From the NCBI RefSeq assembly GCF_014384965.1, contig NZ_JACRSW010000008.1:1-64000 (forward strand): a DNA stretch of 64,000 bases, in the 5' to 3' direction. This DNA is from Jutongia hominis. GTDB taxonomy: Bacteria > Bacillota > Clostridia > Lachnospirales > Lachnospiraceae. Of this stretch, positions 16,492 through 24,896 are shown piece after piece. The number at the start of each line of letters is the position of its first letter. The first letter of the stretch is position 1. The notes beneath the pieces were generated by a model that saw nothing but the letters and a program-made list of their open reading frames with translations, searched no databases and had not been told where the DNA came from. Made by a program: the position numbers and the translations under genes.

Positions 16492-18039
16492 TTATAGTTC
16501 CATTCCACTTCTCTGCTTCTTCTTTGTTTGCTGCTCCACAATCTGCTTCTTCTCCTCCAACCGTTCATGAATACTCCTTTTCTGCCTTTCCTGTTTCTCC
16601 ATATTCTGCACATTCGCTGGAATCCTCAGATACATTTTCTCCGGTTTCTGTTCCAGTGCATCCCATACTTTCTGAGCCTGTTGAACTTTCTTTAATTCTG
16701 CTTTCGCAAGCTTCATTGCCTTTGTAACTTCCAGTGTATTTTGATATCCATGCTGAGCTGGGATTAAATCCAATGTAGCCTTTGCCTTTTCCAGTTGAAC
16801 GTTCTTAGCTTCAATCTTTCCTTCCAGTTCTTTCTGCTCTTTTCGGTGAAACCATTTCTTTTTCACTTCTTTCAGATCCTTTTCCAATTTCACAATCGCT
16901 TTCTCAATGGCATAGATCTTCTGTTCTTGCTTTTTCATCTTATTGAGGATTTGCTGTAATCGCATAACCTCTGCTTCCTGTTTTTCTGAAGAAGGTCGTT
17001 CCCCTTTCGGTTTTGCCGGCAATGGTTCTGGCGTAATGTCAATCCTCATATCATGATCAATCAGAGGATTCCCGTCTGGATCTCTATCACAGTATTTTGT
17101 TTCCCGCAGAAATTCTGCAAATCCCCTTAGGTATCCGACTGCTTTCTGAAGAATCCCGGTAAATAATTTCGGATCCTGCCCATGTTCCCGGAGTGACTCC
17201 GCCACCGGTTCGTCAATCTGTGATTGCTTTGCCATCATCACTTCTACTTCTGATGCACCTGTAAGCAATGCCCGATCTACATTCCGGTTCCATTCCTGCC
17301 GGAGATAATTATCTGCCCTGATCTCCGCTTCTTTGGGATTGTTTTTTCCAATCTTTTTGGTAGCAAGATAAGGACCGCCTTTCTGAAATACCTGCATCTT
17401 CTCATTTTCATCTTTCACAATCTCATTGATAGCATCCGTCATGACCTGCTTTATGTTTTCTAGAAATGCATTGGACTTAAATTCCTCTTTCTTTGGTTGA
17501 AAGAAATTCGTCTCATACACTTCCCCTTTTTTGATGATCTTACATCCGGGTCGGAGATTTCCGTTCTCATCCAAAATTTCCTTTTTTGTTCGAACATGTT
17601 TCCCAGATTCATTATAAAACATATTTCTGCTCGCAATTTTCCGCTCCACTTTCTGCCGGATCTCCCGCTCGGAGAAGATCAGATGAATATGTAGATTGGT
17701 TTTGCTCTTATTATGATGCAGAGCTGCGCAGCATCCCACATCATACTTTTCCAAAAATTTCGATGTCATATATTTCAACAGAATCTCATAGTCATAATCT
17801 ATCAGACTCTGCGGTAACATAATAATCAGCTCTCTGGCTTCAATACACGTTCCCTCTGTCCCGCTTTTTGCAAAATCCCGCTGATTCTGTTCGGCAAGCA
17901 GATCCCAGTATCTGTCCTCCACATTGGAAAATACCGCATACAAATTTTCCTGCCGCTTGGGGCTGCTGATATAATCCACTCTGCCTTTTACATCATGCAG
18001 TTTGCTTTCCATAACAAAGCTATGATTCCGTCTGTTCAC
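16492..18039 (-). CDS. MobA/MobL-family relaxase
   Basis: A 515-residue relaxase that would nick the origin of transfer and lead DNA into a helper conjugation system. The catalytic domain (about 1-250) holds the metal-binding histidines in ALHHNKSKTNLHIHLIFSER (H117 and H119 of the HxH motif). A long charged coiled coil follows (about 345-515), ending in a Gln/Lys-rich tail. The start is GTG at 18039 behind GGAGGAAGT. It is the distal gene of the mobility module, after mobC, primase and ATPase. Family is clear; exact MOB class was not determined. Confidence 0.85.
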   Translation of the reverse strand: MNRRNHSFVMESKLHDVKGRVDYISSPKRQENLYAVFSNVEDRYWDLLAEQNQRDFAKSGTEGTCIEARELIIMLPQSLIDYDYEILLKYMTSKFLEKYDVGCCAALHHNKSKTNLHIHLIFSEREIRQKVERKIASRNMFYNESGKHVRTKKEILDENGNLRPGCKIIKKGEVYETNFFQPKKEEFKSNAFLENIKQVMTDAINEIVKDENEKMQVFQKGGPYLATKKIGKNNPKEAEIRADNYLRQEWNRNVDRALLTGASEVEVMMAKQSQIDEPVAESLREHGQDPKLFTGILQKAVGYLRGFAEFLRETKYCDRDPDGNPLIDHDMRIDITPEPLPAKPKGERPSSEKQEAEVMRLQQILNKMKKQEQKIYAIEKAIVKLEKDLKEVKKKWFHRKEQKELEGKIEAKNVQLEKAKATLDLIPAQHGYQNTLEVTKAMKLAKAELKKVQQAQKVWDALEQKPEKMYLRIPANVQNMEKQERQKRSIHERLEEKKQIVEQQTKKKQRSGMEL

Positions 18040-18059
18040 ACTTCCTCCTTTCAGCCGGA

Positions 18060-18250
18060 TACACTGCCATCAGAAATTACCACCGCCATTCGCTTTTACA
18101 GAATATTTTAACAAGGCAAAACCCGCCCCTGCGAGACCCTCCGGGAGGACGAAAGACACAGAGCATAAGCTTCAGCTTGTGCGATGGGTGTATTTCGCTC
18201 TCAATCGCCGAGGGCTACTTTTGTCATACCCGGATGATTCTATATCTACT
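18060..18250. promoter_or_regulatory. Candidate origin of transfer (oriT)
   Basis: The 397-base gap upstream of the relaxase gene has no good gene. It contains a perfect CCTCC-G-GGAGG palindrome (18139-18149) and an inverted repeat GCATAAGCT/AGCTTGTGC (18163-18171/18174-18182) followed by GCGATGGGTG and CGCCGAGGGC. Hairpins next to a GC-rich stretch just before the relaxase gene are the usual setting of oriT. No nick site can be proven by eye. Confidence 0.4.
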
Positions 18251-18436
18251 GATGATTGATTTTTTCCAACTGGCGTATCCGCCATTTTTATTGATGCCCG
18301 TTTCCGGGCTGTTTCTCGTTTCTGCTTTGTTTTCAAAGTTTTATCGCTCCTGTTCACACCTTCTTGTTCACATTTCGCTCGGATTTTTGTGAACAGAAAC
18401 CTGTGAACAGGGCTCAAAACATTTTAAAAGTATTTC

Positions 18437-19801
18437 TTAATCAAATGGGATTTCCATGCTTTCATCCACCTTTAGGAATCCCTCCTCATCTTTTTTCGGC
18501 TGAATCCGTTTCCACGACCTCTGCGTTCCGATTGCCCTACCAAATCTGTGATTGCCATGTTTCGTCCAGCCGATGATCTCATTGTCCATCAGATCACCGA
18601 TTTCTTTTGACTGCCATTTTGGCACGATTCCTTCCTGATGAAATACCTGTTGATAGATAATGGTGGAACACACATAATCTTCTTCATATGCATCAAGGAA
18701 TGCCTGAATCATACCTGTCTGGGTATCTTCTGGCATGAATTCCCTTTGGAGAAGTTTGACATGATCTTCCATCTCCGGTGAAAAAGTCATCGGATAGTCT
18801 CCGCTTCGGTAGATTTCCATTGCCTCTGCCCATGCCTGGATAATGTATGCTCTGGATTCTGCTTCATTTTCATAAATGGTGGTTTCCGCTTTTTCCGGAA
18901 ATACTCTGACTGGTGCAAATCTCCGGTTCCCTGTGCGGTCAAATGGAAGAAAATTCAAGTCATTGGAAGTACCGCAAAATACACACTGTCGATATCTGTC
19001 CTCTGCCCGCCTTTCATATGGAATACGATAAATATCCTTCTGCCGGCTCAGGAACGATTTAGTCTCTTCAATACTCTTTGCATTTGCCACTGCATTCATT
19101 TCTGACATTTCCACAATCCAGTGTCCCTGCAGATATTCATAAACTTTCTTGTCATCAATCCTCTTCATATCGTCCGTAAACCATTCATCTTTGATTGCCA
19201 GATAGCAGAAGAAGGTGGATTTTCCGGTTCCCTGACCTCCGACCAGACAGAGCATGATGTCATATTTGGCTCCCGGCTCATACAGTCTGCGGATAGCTCC
19301 CATCATATGCATCTTCATCACTTCTCCGGTATATGCAATATCTTCTGCTCCAAAGAAATGGGTCAGCATATGCTGAATTCTTGGTATCCCATCCCATTTC
19401 AGGCTCTCCAAATGTTGAAGTATCGGATGGAAACTGTTTTCATTCGCCACAATATCTATCGCCTTTGCAATTACACGATCGCTGGTCAGTCCATAATTCT
19501 TTTCCAGATATAAAGCCAGATTGTTCATATCGGTATCCGTCATATGAACACCACGTCTTTTCCATGGCATTTTCTTCCTAATGTCAATCTGACACGTCAT
19601 TTCATTTCTGCAGATGGCTCCTTTCAGACAAGGATCATGCTCCAACGCATATTTGCAGTTCTGAATGGACTGACGAATTTTCCCCTTTTCCGTGGTATCC
19701 AGCCGTTCCCGGATATCCTCCACTGTCAGAAGCTCCGTTTCCACAATCTCCTCTAAGTTCTGCAAGGACTCCTCGCTCATATTCTGCAAATCTCTGTTCA
19801 T
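18437..19801 (-). CDS. VapE-like (virulence-associated E) P-loop ATPase/helicase
   Basis: A 454-residue protein of the virulence-associated E family, replication ATPases common in phages and mobilizable islands. Residues 120-260 include SFHPILQHLESLKWDGIPRI, the Walker A GGQGTGKSTF, and a sensor-like region with CVFCGTSNDLNFLPFDRTGN and RRFAPV. The start follows GGAGGTGAAGTGGT and lies six bases after the primase gene. With the primase it probably supports replication of the excised circle or of the transferred strand. Confidence 0.88.
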   Translation of the reverse strand: MNRDLQNMSEESLQNLEEIVETELLTVEDIRERLDTTEKGKIRQSIQNCKYALEHDPCLKGAICRNEMTCQIDIRKKMPWKRRGVHMTDTDMNNLALYLEKNYGLTSDRVIAKAIDIVANENSFHPILQHLESLKWDGIPRIQHMLTHFFGAEDIAYTGEVMKMHMMGAIRRLYEPGAKYDIMLCLVGGQGTGKSTFFCYLAIKDEWFTDDMKRIDDKKVYEYLQGHWIVEMSEMNAVANAKSIEETKSFLSRQKDIYRIPYERRAEDRYRQCVFCGTSNDLNFLPFDRTGNRRFAPVRVFPEKAETTIYENEAESRAYIIQAWAEAMEIYRSGDYPMTFSPEMEDHVKLLQREFMPEDTQTGMIQAFLDAYEEDYVCSTIIYQQVFHQEGIVPKWQSKEIGDLMDNEIIGWTKHGNHRFGRAIGTQRSWKRIQPKKDEEGFLKVDESMEIPFD

Positions 19802-19807
19802 ACCACT

Positions 19808-20392
19808 TCACCTCCTCCCTTCCATTCCGGAAAAAGCCAGAATCTCTTCATCTGTTCCAAACATCAGCATGTCCACCAGATAACTGATCTTGCTTTCATT
19901 CTGTAAGGCTTCGACAAATAACGGATGCCATTCCTCTTCCGTGGATTCCGGCTTGTAAAATTCCTTCCAGAATTCCATCCATCGCAGATACCGCAGCAAT
20001 ACATTCGCGGCATCCTTTACCCATCCGTCAATTTTCTTTTGGAGGAATTGTATCCGTTCCTCTTTTGTGAGAACCTTCTCTTTTTTGTGGACTTCGGGTT
20101 TTCGTTTTCTTCCAACCTCTGTCTTCCCAATGGGAATTTCCAGAGAAAAATCTTCATTGATCTTCTTCGCTGCTTCAAACTGGGATAATCCAAACAGTAG
20201 CGCCACATAATTAACTGCATCTCCTTTTGCTCCACAGGCAAAGCAGTAATAATTCTGATCAATCTTCATACTGGGATGTTTGTCATTATGAAAAGGACAG
20301 CACGCCATCCCATTACGTCGCACTTTTAAACCATATCTTTCTGCCACCTGCCTTGCGGTGACACGTTCTTTCACTTCCTGAAAAATGTTCAT
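19808..20392 (-). CDS. CHC2 zinc-finger primase
   Basis: A 194-residue DnaG-type primase N-terminal domain. The zinc motif is CCPFHNDKHPSMKI (Cys/His) with YYCFACGAKGDAVNYV (Cys-x2-Cys) around residues 31-65. The TOPRIM polymerase domain is absent, as in many element-encoded short CHC2 proteins that act with a VapE-like partner, here the next gene. The ATG follows GGAGGATGGAAC. Confidence 0.88.
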   Translation of the reverse strand: MNIFQEVKERVTARQVAERYGLKVRRNGMACCPFHNDKHPSMKIDQNYYCFACGAKGDAVNYVALLFGLSQFEAAKKINEDFSLEIPIGKTEVGRKRKPEVHKKEKVLTKEERIQFLQKKIDGWVKDAANVLLRYLRWMEFWKEFYKPESTEEEWHPLFVEALQNESKISYLVDMLMFGTDEEILAFSGMEGRR

Positions 20393-20455
20393 GTTCCATC
20401 CTCCTGTATCATTTTAATTTCAGTAATTTTTCCTCTTTTCGTTACAGGAGAACTT
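20393..20455. other. Intergenic start region of the replication genes
   Basis: Short gap that must serve the primase gene leftwards and the candidate RNA rightwards. Nothing else seen. Confidence 0.3.
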
Positions 20456-20602
20456 TGCTATACTACACATAAAGCTATATGCGTATAGACAGACTTCTCC
20501 CGTAAGGATTGAATTTTTGTCTATGAGGCTTTACCAGAGCCTGTATAAGTTTTGTTTAGTGTCGAAATGTCCTTGTTACCAGCAGGGACATTTTCTTTTT
20601 TA
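20456..20602 (+). ncRNA. Candidate small structured RNA of the mobile element
   Basis: An extended -10 promoter (TGCTATACT, 20456-20464) faces rightwards, opposite to all neighbours. Downstream come a stem ATAGACA/TGTCTAT (20485-20491/20518-20524), a short hairpin AGGCT/AGCCT (20526-20530/20538-20542) and a terminator AAATGTCC/GGACATTT (20565-20572/20586-20593) with T-tract to 20601. That predicts an RNA of about 130 nucleotides. It lies between mobC and primase, a place where element copy number or replication could be controlled. No protein is encoded. Confidence 0.5.
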
Positions 20603-20947
20603 AGGCTGTTCCGGGGATTCCACATGCTGCGCTTCCTCCTTCATCCCATTCAATGTCACAGCAACCATCTGGATGGTCTGAAGCAATTCTTCATTTTCTT
20701 CACTGCACACTTCCAACCGTTTCAGTTCTCCGTAAATCTGCTGCATCTGATTTTTCAGAGCTTTATAAACTCTTGGATTTCCCTGCACGGTCACTTCCCA
20801 GTCCATTAACTTTCTCAGGATGTACTCCTGTTTGGTAAGCCCGGATAACGCCACCATGCGGTCAATCATTTTTGCTTCTTCCTCGGATACCCGGAATCCC
20901 ACGGTCCGGTTTCTCCATCGTCCTTTTGCATCTAACGTTCTCTCCAT
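20600..20947 (-). CDS. mobC: MobC-like relaxosome accessory protein
   Basis: A 115-residue protein with the MobC pattern: an N-terminal ribbon-helix-helix (RNRTVGFRVSEEEAKMIDRM) and the segment SGLTKQEYILRKLMD, then a coiled-coil tail. MobC proteins bind oriT and help the relaxase open the DNA. Its ATG overlaps the integrase stop codon (TGATG), linking mobilization to integrase expression. Its last codons overlap the candidate RNA's terminator on the opposite strand. Confidence 0.85.
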   Translation of the reverse strand: MERTLDAKGRWRNRTVGFRVSEEEAKMIDRMVALSGLTKQEYILRKLMDWEVTVQGNPRVYKALKNQMQQIYGELKRLEVCSEENEELLQTIQMVAVTLNGMKEEAQHVESPEQP

Positions 20948-22035
20948 CAGATTTCATCCTCCTTCTCCATCCGCTCCACATCCAGTTTATTCGCCATCTC
21001 CGTCTGTACCGTTGGAAACAAATGTGCATACCGATACGTGATTTTTTCTGCTTCATGTCCCACACGGTTTCCAATCGCAAGTGCTGTGAAACCCATGTGA
21101 ATCAGCAGGGAAACATGGCTATGACGTAGATCGTGGATTCGGATAATCGGAACTCCTGTCTCTTTGCATCCCCGTTCCATTTCATGTTTCAGATAGGATT
21201 TGGAAAATGGGAAGATCCGCTGATCCGGTGCTAATGAATAATACATCTGAAAGTAATCTCGTATCTCTTCACAGAGAAACTCCGGCATTACAACGATCCG
21301 GTTACTTTTCGCTGTCTTTGGCGAAGTAATAATATCCTGCTTTTTCATCCGGTGGTACGTTTTATTGATCCGCACCGTCTGTTTTTCAAAATCAAAATCT
21401 GCCGGTGTGAGGGCAAGCAGCTCCCCTTCCCGGATTCCGGTCCAATAAAGCATCTCAAAGGCATAATAGGATCTGGGCTTGTCCATCATTGCCTCAGCAA
21501 ATTTCAGATACTGTTCCTTTGTCCAGAATTTCATTTCCTTTGGAACCTCTTTTCCCATACTTCCTGCCTGTCTTGCCGGATTGCTGGGCAGATTATAATA
21601 GTTCACCGCATGATTGAAAATTGCTGTAAGCTGTGCCTGAATCGTTTTCAGATAATCCACCGAATAGGGCTTGCCCTTTTCATCCCTGTATGCCATCATT
21701 TCATTCTGCCAGGCAATCACATCTGCCACGGTAATCTCATTGATCTTCCGTTTTCCAAAGTAAGGAAGAATTTTTGTCCGCACAATGTGGCTTTTCGTCT
21801 CAAATGTACTTTCCTTTACCCGCTGGCATTTATACTCGGAATAAATCTCATAAAAGCTCTCAAACGTCATATCCAGCTTATTTCCTTTTCGGAGCATCAT
21901 CTCATGTTCCCATGCAGTCGCTTCCCGTTTGGTCTTGAAGCCACGTTTCTGCGTCTGCTTTCTTTCCCCGGTAAAATCGGTGTACCGGAACACCACTCTC
22001 CATGTACCTTTGTCTTTTTCCTGATATACAGCCAT
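20947..22035 (-). CDS. int: Site-specific tyrosine integrase (guaA-site)
   Basis: A 362-residue phage-type integrase. Residues 1-50 form an AP2-like arm-binding domain (GTWRVVFRYTDFTGERKQTQ), 55-145 the core-binding SAM-like domain and 170-350 the catalytic domain. The catalytic set is R202 (GIREGELL), K240 (SPKTAK), H301 and R304 (HDLRHSH), H327 (GHEAE) and Tyr336 (YRYAHL). All are present, so it should be active. It lies near the guaA-proximal end, follows xis by 12 bases and should recombine the 11-bp core using the GTTGCCA arm sites. Confidence 0.95.
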   Translation of the reverse strand: MAVYQEKDKGTWRVVFRYTDFTGERKQTQKRGFKTKREATAWEHEMMLRKGNKLDMTFESFYEIYSEYKCQRVKESTFETKSHIVRTKILPYFGKRKINEITVADVIAWQNEMMAYRDEKGKPYSVDYLKTIQAQLTAIFNHAVNYYNLPSNPARQAGSMGKEVPKEMKFWTKEQYLKFAEAMMDKPRSYYAFEMLYWTGIREGELLALTPADFDFEKQTVRINKTYHRMKKQDIITSPKTAKSNRIVVMPEFLCEEIRDYFQMYYSLAPDQRIFPFSKSYLKHEMERGCKETGVPIIRIHDLRHSHVSLLIHMGFTALAIGNRVGHEAEKITYRYAHLFPTVQTEMANKLDVERMEKEDEI

Positions 22036-22047
22036 CTTAAGTACCTC

Positions 22048-22236
22048 CTATTTTTCTTCATAAAACAACTTTTTCTTGAAATAATTGGCATCCACACGCC
22101 CCGGCACTGTGATCAGTCCCATTCCGCTGAGTTCTTTATTCAGCTGACGGATAATCTGGTATGCCTTCGACTGCTTGACCTGTAAAATATCCATTACTTC
22201 TTCTGCAGTCAGAAACCCATTCTTTAATTCAGACAT
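22048..22236 (-). CDS. xis: Excisionase-like HTH protein
   Basis: A 62-residue protein with a winged HTH (LTAEEVMDILQVKQSKAYQI) and the closing LITVPGRVDANYF. This is the usual layout of Tn916-type excisionases that bend the arm DNA and favour excision. The ATG at 22236 is chosen because GGAGGTG is six bases upstream; an ATG further upstream has none. It heads the leftward mobility operon xis-int-mobC-primase-vapE-mob. Confidence 0.8.
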   Translation of the reverse strand: MSELKNGFLTAEEVMDILQVKQSKAYQIIRQLNKELSGMGLITVPGRVDANYFKKKLFYEEK

Positions 22237-22334
22237 TCCATTCACCTCCTCCCGCATCATCTTCGAGGAAAAACCCCTCTACTTATCCAACTTTTCAAGG
22301 CATCTTATACAACCTCGCTTTCAAATTTTTCTTT

Positions 22335-22358
22335 AACTTAACTTTAATTAGTTAAGTT
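22335..22358. promoter_or_regulatory. Palindromic operator in the xis/XRE divergent region
   Basis: AACTTAAC (22335-22342) and GTTAAGTT (22351-22358) are perfect inverted repeats with an 8-base gap, and further TTAAC/GTTAAG halves lie at 22373-22390. The site lies between the divergent xis and XRE genes and is a good candidate for binding by the XRE repressor. The rest of the 335-base gap is AT-rich and carries the two promoters. Confidence 0.5.
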
Positions 22359-22439
22359 TTAACCGTATTATATTAACTCTTTTCCGTTAAGTCAAGTGGT
22401 TTGAACATCAGTAATTAAATTTTTTTGTTTAAGTTTTTC

Positions 22440-22468
22440 TTGCGTCTTATTTTTCCATATGCTATACT
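22440..22468 (+). promoter_or_regulatory. Promoter of the XRE regulator gene
   Basis: TTGCGT (22440-22445) and TATACT (22463-22468) with 17-base spacing and an extended -10 TG. It points right, toward the regulator gene at 22572. Confidence 0.5.
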
Positions 22469-22571
22469 GATTTAAACAAATATCGTTAACCACCAGTTTC
22501 TATTCATTGCACCACGGTAGGAACTTATATTCAAAAATGGATAAAAGATTTCAGGAAAAGGAGAGATCCCC

Positions 22572-23093
22572 ATGGCATTTGGAAAACGCATTAAATTTTT
22601 CAGAAACAGAAAAGATATGAAGCAGAAGGAGCTTGGCGAACTTCTTGGATTCCTTGGAAAGACTTCGGATGTCCGTGTGGCGCAGTACGAGACAGAAGCC
22701 AGAACCCCTAAAGCTGATCTGGTCAAAGAAATGGCACAGATCTTCGGTGTCAGTCCCAGAGCAATCAATGTTCCGAACATTGACTCCTATCTTGGACTCA
22801 TGCACACCCTCTTTGCACTGGAAGATATGTATGGCATCAAGATCGGAGAGATTGACGGAGAACTCTGCCTCCGACTTGACCGGGAACACAGAGAATATCA
22901 GCATCTGTTCGAACCTTTTCATACATGGCAGCAAATAGCTGCAAAACTGGAATCTGGAGAGATCAGTCAGGAAGAATACGATAACTGGCGATATAACTAT
23001 CCGGAATTGGACACCTCCGAGATTCGGGCAAAAGTTCCGTCTCTAGAACTCTCTGACGAACTCATCAAGGCACTGAAAAAAGAAAATCAATAA
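22572..23093 (+). CDS. XRE-family transcriptional regulator of the element
   Basis: A 173-residue protein with an N-terminal Cro/C1 HTH (KRIKFFRNRKDMKQKELGEL, then VAQYETEARTPKADL) and a C-terminal region that may sense a signal (SLELSDELIKALKK at the end). It is the only rightward gene of the mobility end, divergent from xis, with a palindromic operator between them. By analogy with other integrative elements it probably keeps excision low. The ATG follows AAAAGGAGAGATCCCC. Confidence 0.85.
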   Translation: MAFGKRIKFFRNRKDMKQKELGELLGFLGKTSDVRVAQYETEARTPKADLVKEMAQIFGVSPRAINVPNIDSYLGLMHTLFALEDMYGIKIGEIDGELCLRLDREHREYQHLFEPFHTWQQIAAKLESGEISQEEYDNWRYNYPELDTSEIRAKVPSLELSDELIKALKKENQ

Positions 23094-23107
23094 AGAAATG
23101 CAAAAAT

Positions 23108-23164
23108 AAAAACCTTACTGACTGCTCTTTCCAATTTTGGAAACAGTTCATCAGTAAGGTTTTT
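23108..23164. terminator. Bidirectional terminator between XRE gene and guaA
   Basis: AAAAACCTTACTGA (23108-23121) pairs with TCAGTAAGGTTTTT (23151-23164); A- and T-tracts on both sides let it work in both directions. It ends the rightward regulator gene and the leftward guaA transcript. Confidence 0.8.
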
Positions 23165-23208
23165 ATGTTATAGAAATATAATTATATTCAAGGAATATTG
23201 CAAAAAGT

Positions 23209-23226
23209 GTTGCCAATCCGTTGCCA
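23209..23226 (+). repeat. Integrase arm-site repeat pair, right end of inner element
   Basis: GTTGCCA at 23209-23215 and 23220-23226, 11-bp spacing, 59 bp from the core in guaA. Same heptamer as at 8345-8362, and the same 59-bp distance as the GAGCCA pair of the outer element. Confidence 0.6.
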
Positions 23227-23284
23227 AAAAATAACGGAATTTGTTTGGAACCCGCATAAATACTGGGTCTATTTTTGCAAAATC

Positions 23285-24832
23285 CTATTCAAACTCTATC
23301 GTTCCAGGTGGCTTACTCGTCAGATCATAAAATACACGATTAACCCCTTTCACTTCATTAATAATTCTGCTCATCACCTTTTGCAATACATCAAATGGTA
23401 TCTCGGCACTTTCTGCTGTCATGAAATCTATCGTATTTACAGCACGAAGTGCAACTGCATAATCATACGTTCTTTCATCACCCATGACACCAACGGACTG
23501 CATATTCGTAAGAGCTGCAAAATACTGGCCAATTGATTTATCCAGACCGGCATTTGCGATTTCCTCACGGTAAATAGCATCTGCTTCCTGAACGATCTTA
23601 ACTTTCTCGGCTGTAACCTCTCCAATGATACGGATGCCAAGGCCCGGACCCGGGAACGGCTGACGGAATACAAGTTTCTCCGGAATTCCCATTTCCAATC
23701 CTGCTTTTCGAACCTCATCTTTGAAGAGGTTACGGAGTGGTTCAATGATTTCTTTAAAATCAACATAGTCAGGAAGTCCGCCAACATTGTGATGTGATTT
23801 GATCACGGCTGATTCTCCGCCAAGTCCGCTTTCTACAACGTCAGGGTAAATCGTTCCCTGAACGAGAAAATCAACGGCACCGATCTTCTTTGCTTCTTCT
23901 TCAAATACACGAATAAATTCTTCACCGATAATTTTACGTTTCTGTTCCGGTTCTGTTACACCGGCTAACTTGCTGTAAAAACGTTCCTGTGCATTGACAC
24001 GGATAAAGTTCAAGTCATATGAGCCATTTGGTCCAAATACTTCTTCTACTTCATCGCCTTCGTCTTTACGAAGCAATCCCTGGTCTACAAAAACGCATGT
24101 AAGCTGGTTACCGATCGCCTTTGACAGCATAACTGCTGCAACCGAAGAATCAACACCACCGGATAAAGCACAAAGCACTTTACCATCGCCTACTTTTTCA
24201 CGTATTTCTTTGATTGAATTTTCAACAAATGCATCCATTCTCCATGTGCCGGCACAACCGCACACATTACGGACAAAGCTGTACAGCATTTCTGCACCAT
24301 GCTCTGTATGAAGCACTTCCGGATGGAACTGAATGGCATATAATTTTTTCTCTGCATTCTCCGCTGCTGCAACCGGACAATCTGCTGTATGTGCTACAAC
24401 ACGAAATCCCGGTGCTGTCTTCGCAATACGATCGAAGTGGCTCATCCAGCAAATTTCCTTAGAAGCGAGTCCCTCAAATAATGCGCAGCTCTGATCCAGC
24501 ATAACTTCTGTCTTTCCATACTCTCCAACTTCCGGTGTTTCAACCTTTCCGCCAAGAACATGCATCATAAGCTGGGCACCATAGCATAAACCAAGCACCG
24601 GAATGCCAAGTTCAAAAAGTTCTTTCTGATATGTCGGTGAATCTGCCTCGTAGCAGCTATTCGGGCCTCCGGTCAGAATAATTCCTTTCGGATTCATTGC
24701 CTTAATCTGCTCAAGGTCTGTCTTATATGAATAAATCTCACAATATACATTGCATTCTCTGACACGACGTGCAACCAACTGATTGTATTGTCCGCCAAAG
24801 TCAATGACAATAACCTTTTCCTGATCCATCAA
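23285..24832 (-). CDS. guaA: GMP synthase (glutamine-hydrolysing)
   Basis: A 515-residue bifunctional enzyme that converts XMP to GMP with ATP and glutamine. The N-terminal amidotransferase has the catalytic Cys in LGLCYGAQL and the His-Glu of QFHPEV; the PP-loop SGGVDSS begins the ATP-pyrophosphatase; the C-terminal dimerisation domain ends KPPGTIEFE. The last three codons and most of the stop codon form the attachment core, so integration leaves the protein intact. A long-known insertion hotspot in Firmicutes. Start after GGAGGAAAATATT. Confidence 0.98.
   Translation of the reverse strand: MMDQEKVIVIDFGGQYNQLVARRVRECNVYCEIYSYKTDLEQIKAMNPKGIILTGGPNSCYEADSPTYQKELFELGIPVLGLCYGAQLMMHVLGGKVETPEVGEYGKTEVMLDQSCALFEGLASKEICWMSHFDRIAKTAPGFRVVAHTADCPVAAAENAEKKLYAIQFHPEVLHTEHGAEMLYSFVRNVCGCAGTWRMDAFVENSIKEIREKVGDGKVLCALSGGVDSSVAAVMLSKAIGNQLTCVFVDQGLLRKDEGDEVEEVFGPNGSYDLNFIRVNAQERFYSKLAGVTEPEQKRKIIGEEFIRVFEEEAKKIGAVDFLVQGTIYPDVVESGLGGESAVIKSHHNVGGLPDYVDFKEIIEPLRNLFKDEVRKAGLEMGIPEKLVFRQPFPGPGLGIRIIGEVTAEKVKIVQEADAIYREEIANAGLDKSIGQYFAALTNMQSVGVMGDERTYDYAVALRAVNTIDFMTAESAEIPFDVLQKVMSRIINEVKGVNRVFYDLTSKPPGTIEFE
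23286..23296. repeat. Attachment core inside the guaA 3' end (att site 3)
   Basis: TATTCAAACTC covers the codons for the final Glu-Phe-Glu and two bases of the stop. The neighbouring base is C, giving a TAG stop, while the other two copies would give TAA. Confidence 0.85.
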
Positions 24833-24867
24833 TATTTTCCTCCTATAAAAATGTACACATACATTTT

Positions 24868-24896
24868 ATTATAAATTAGCCCGATAAGAAACACAA
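24868..24896 (-). promoter_or_regulatory. guaA promoter
   Basis: TTGTGT (24896-24891) and TATAAT (24873-24868) on the minus strand, 17 bases apart, 36 bases before the ATG. No purine riboswitch is seen in the short leader. Confidence 0.6.

Larger units (their letters stand above)
8231..23296. mobile_element. 15-kb integrative mobilizable element in the 3' end of guaA, with defence cargo
   Basis: Bounded by 11-bp cores at 8231-8241 and 23286-23296, the latter being the last codons of guaA. GTTGCCA pairs with 11-bp spacing lie inside both ends (8345-8362 and 23209-23226). The mobility module next to guaA holds XRE regulator, xis, int, mobC, CHC2 primase, VapE-like ATPase and relaxase. No type IV secretion genes are present, so it is mobilizable rather than self-conjugative. 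The distal half carries an EcoRII-type restriction operon and a HEPN-like gene. Confidence 0.85.

Noticed and set aside
18172..18417. Leftward 81-codon frame rich in Lys, Arg and Ser
   Set aside because: It lies across the hairpins of the candidate oriT, has no ribosome binding site and looks like translated non-coding DNA.
8231..23296. Self-conjugative element (ICE)
   Set aside because: No VirB4, VirD4 coupling protein or other type IV secretion genes lie between the attachment cores, so it can only be mobilized.
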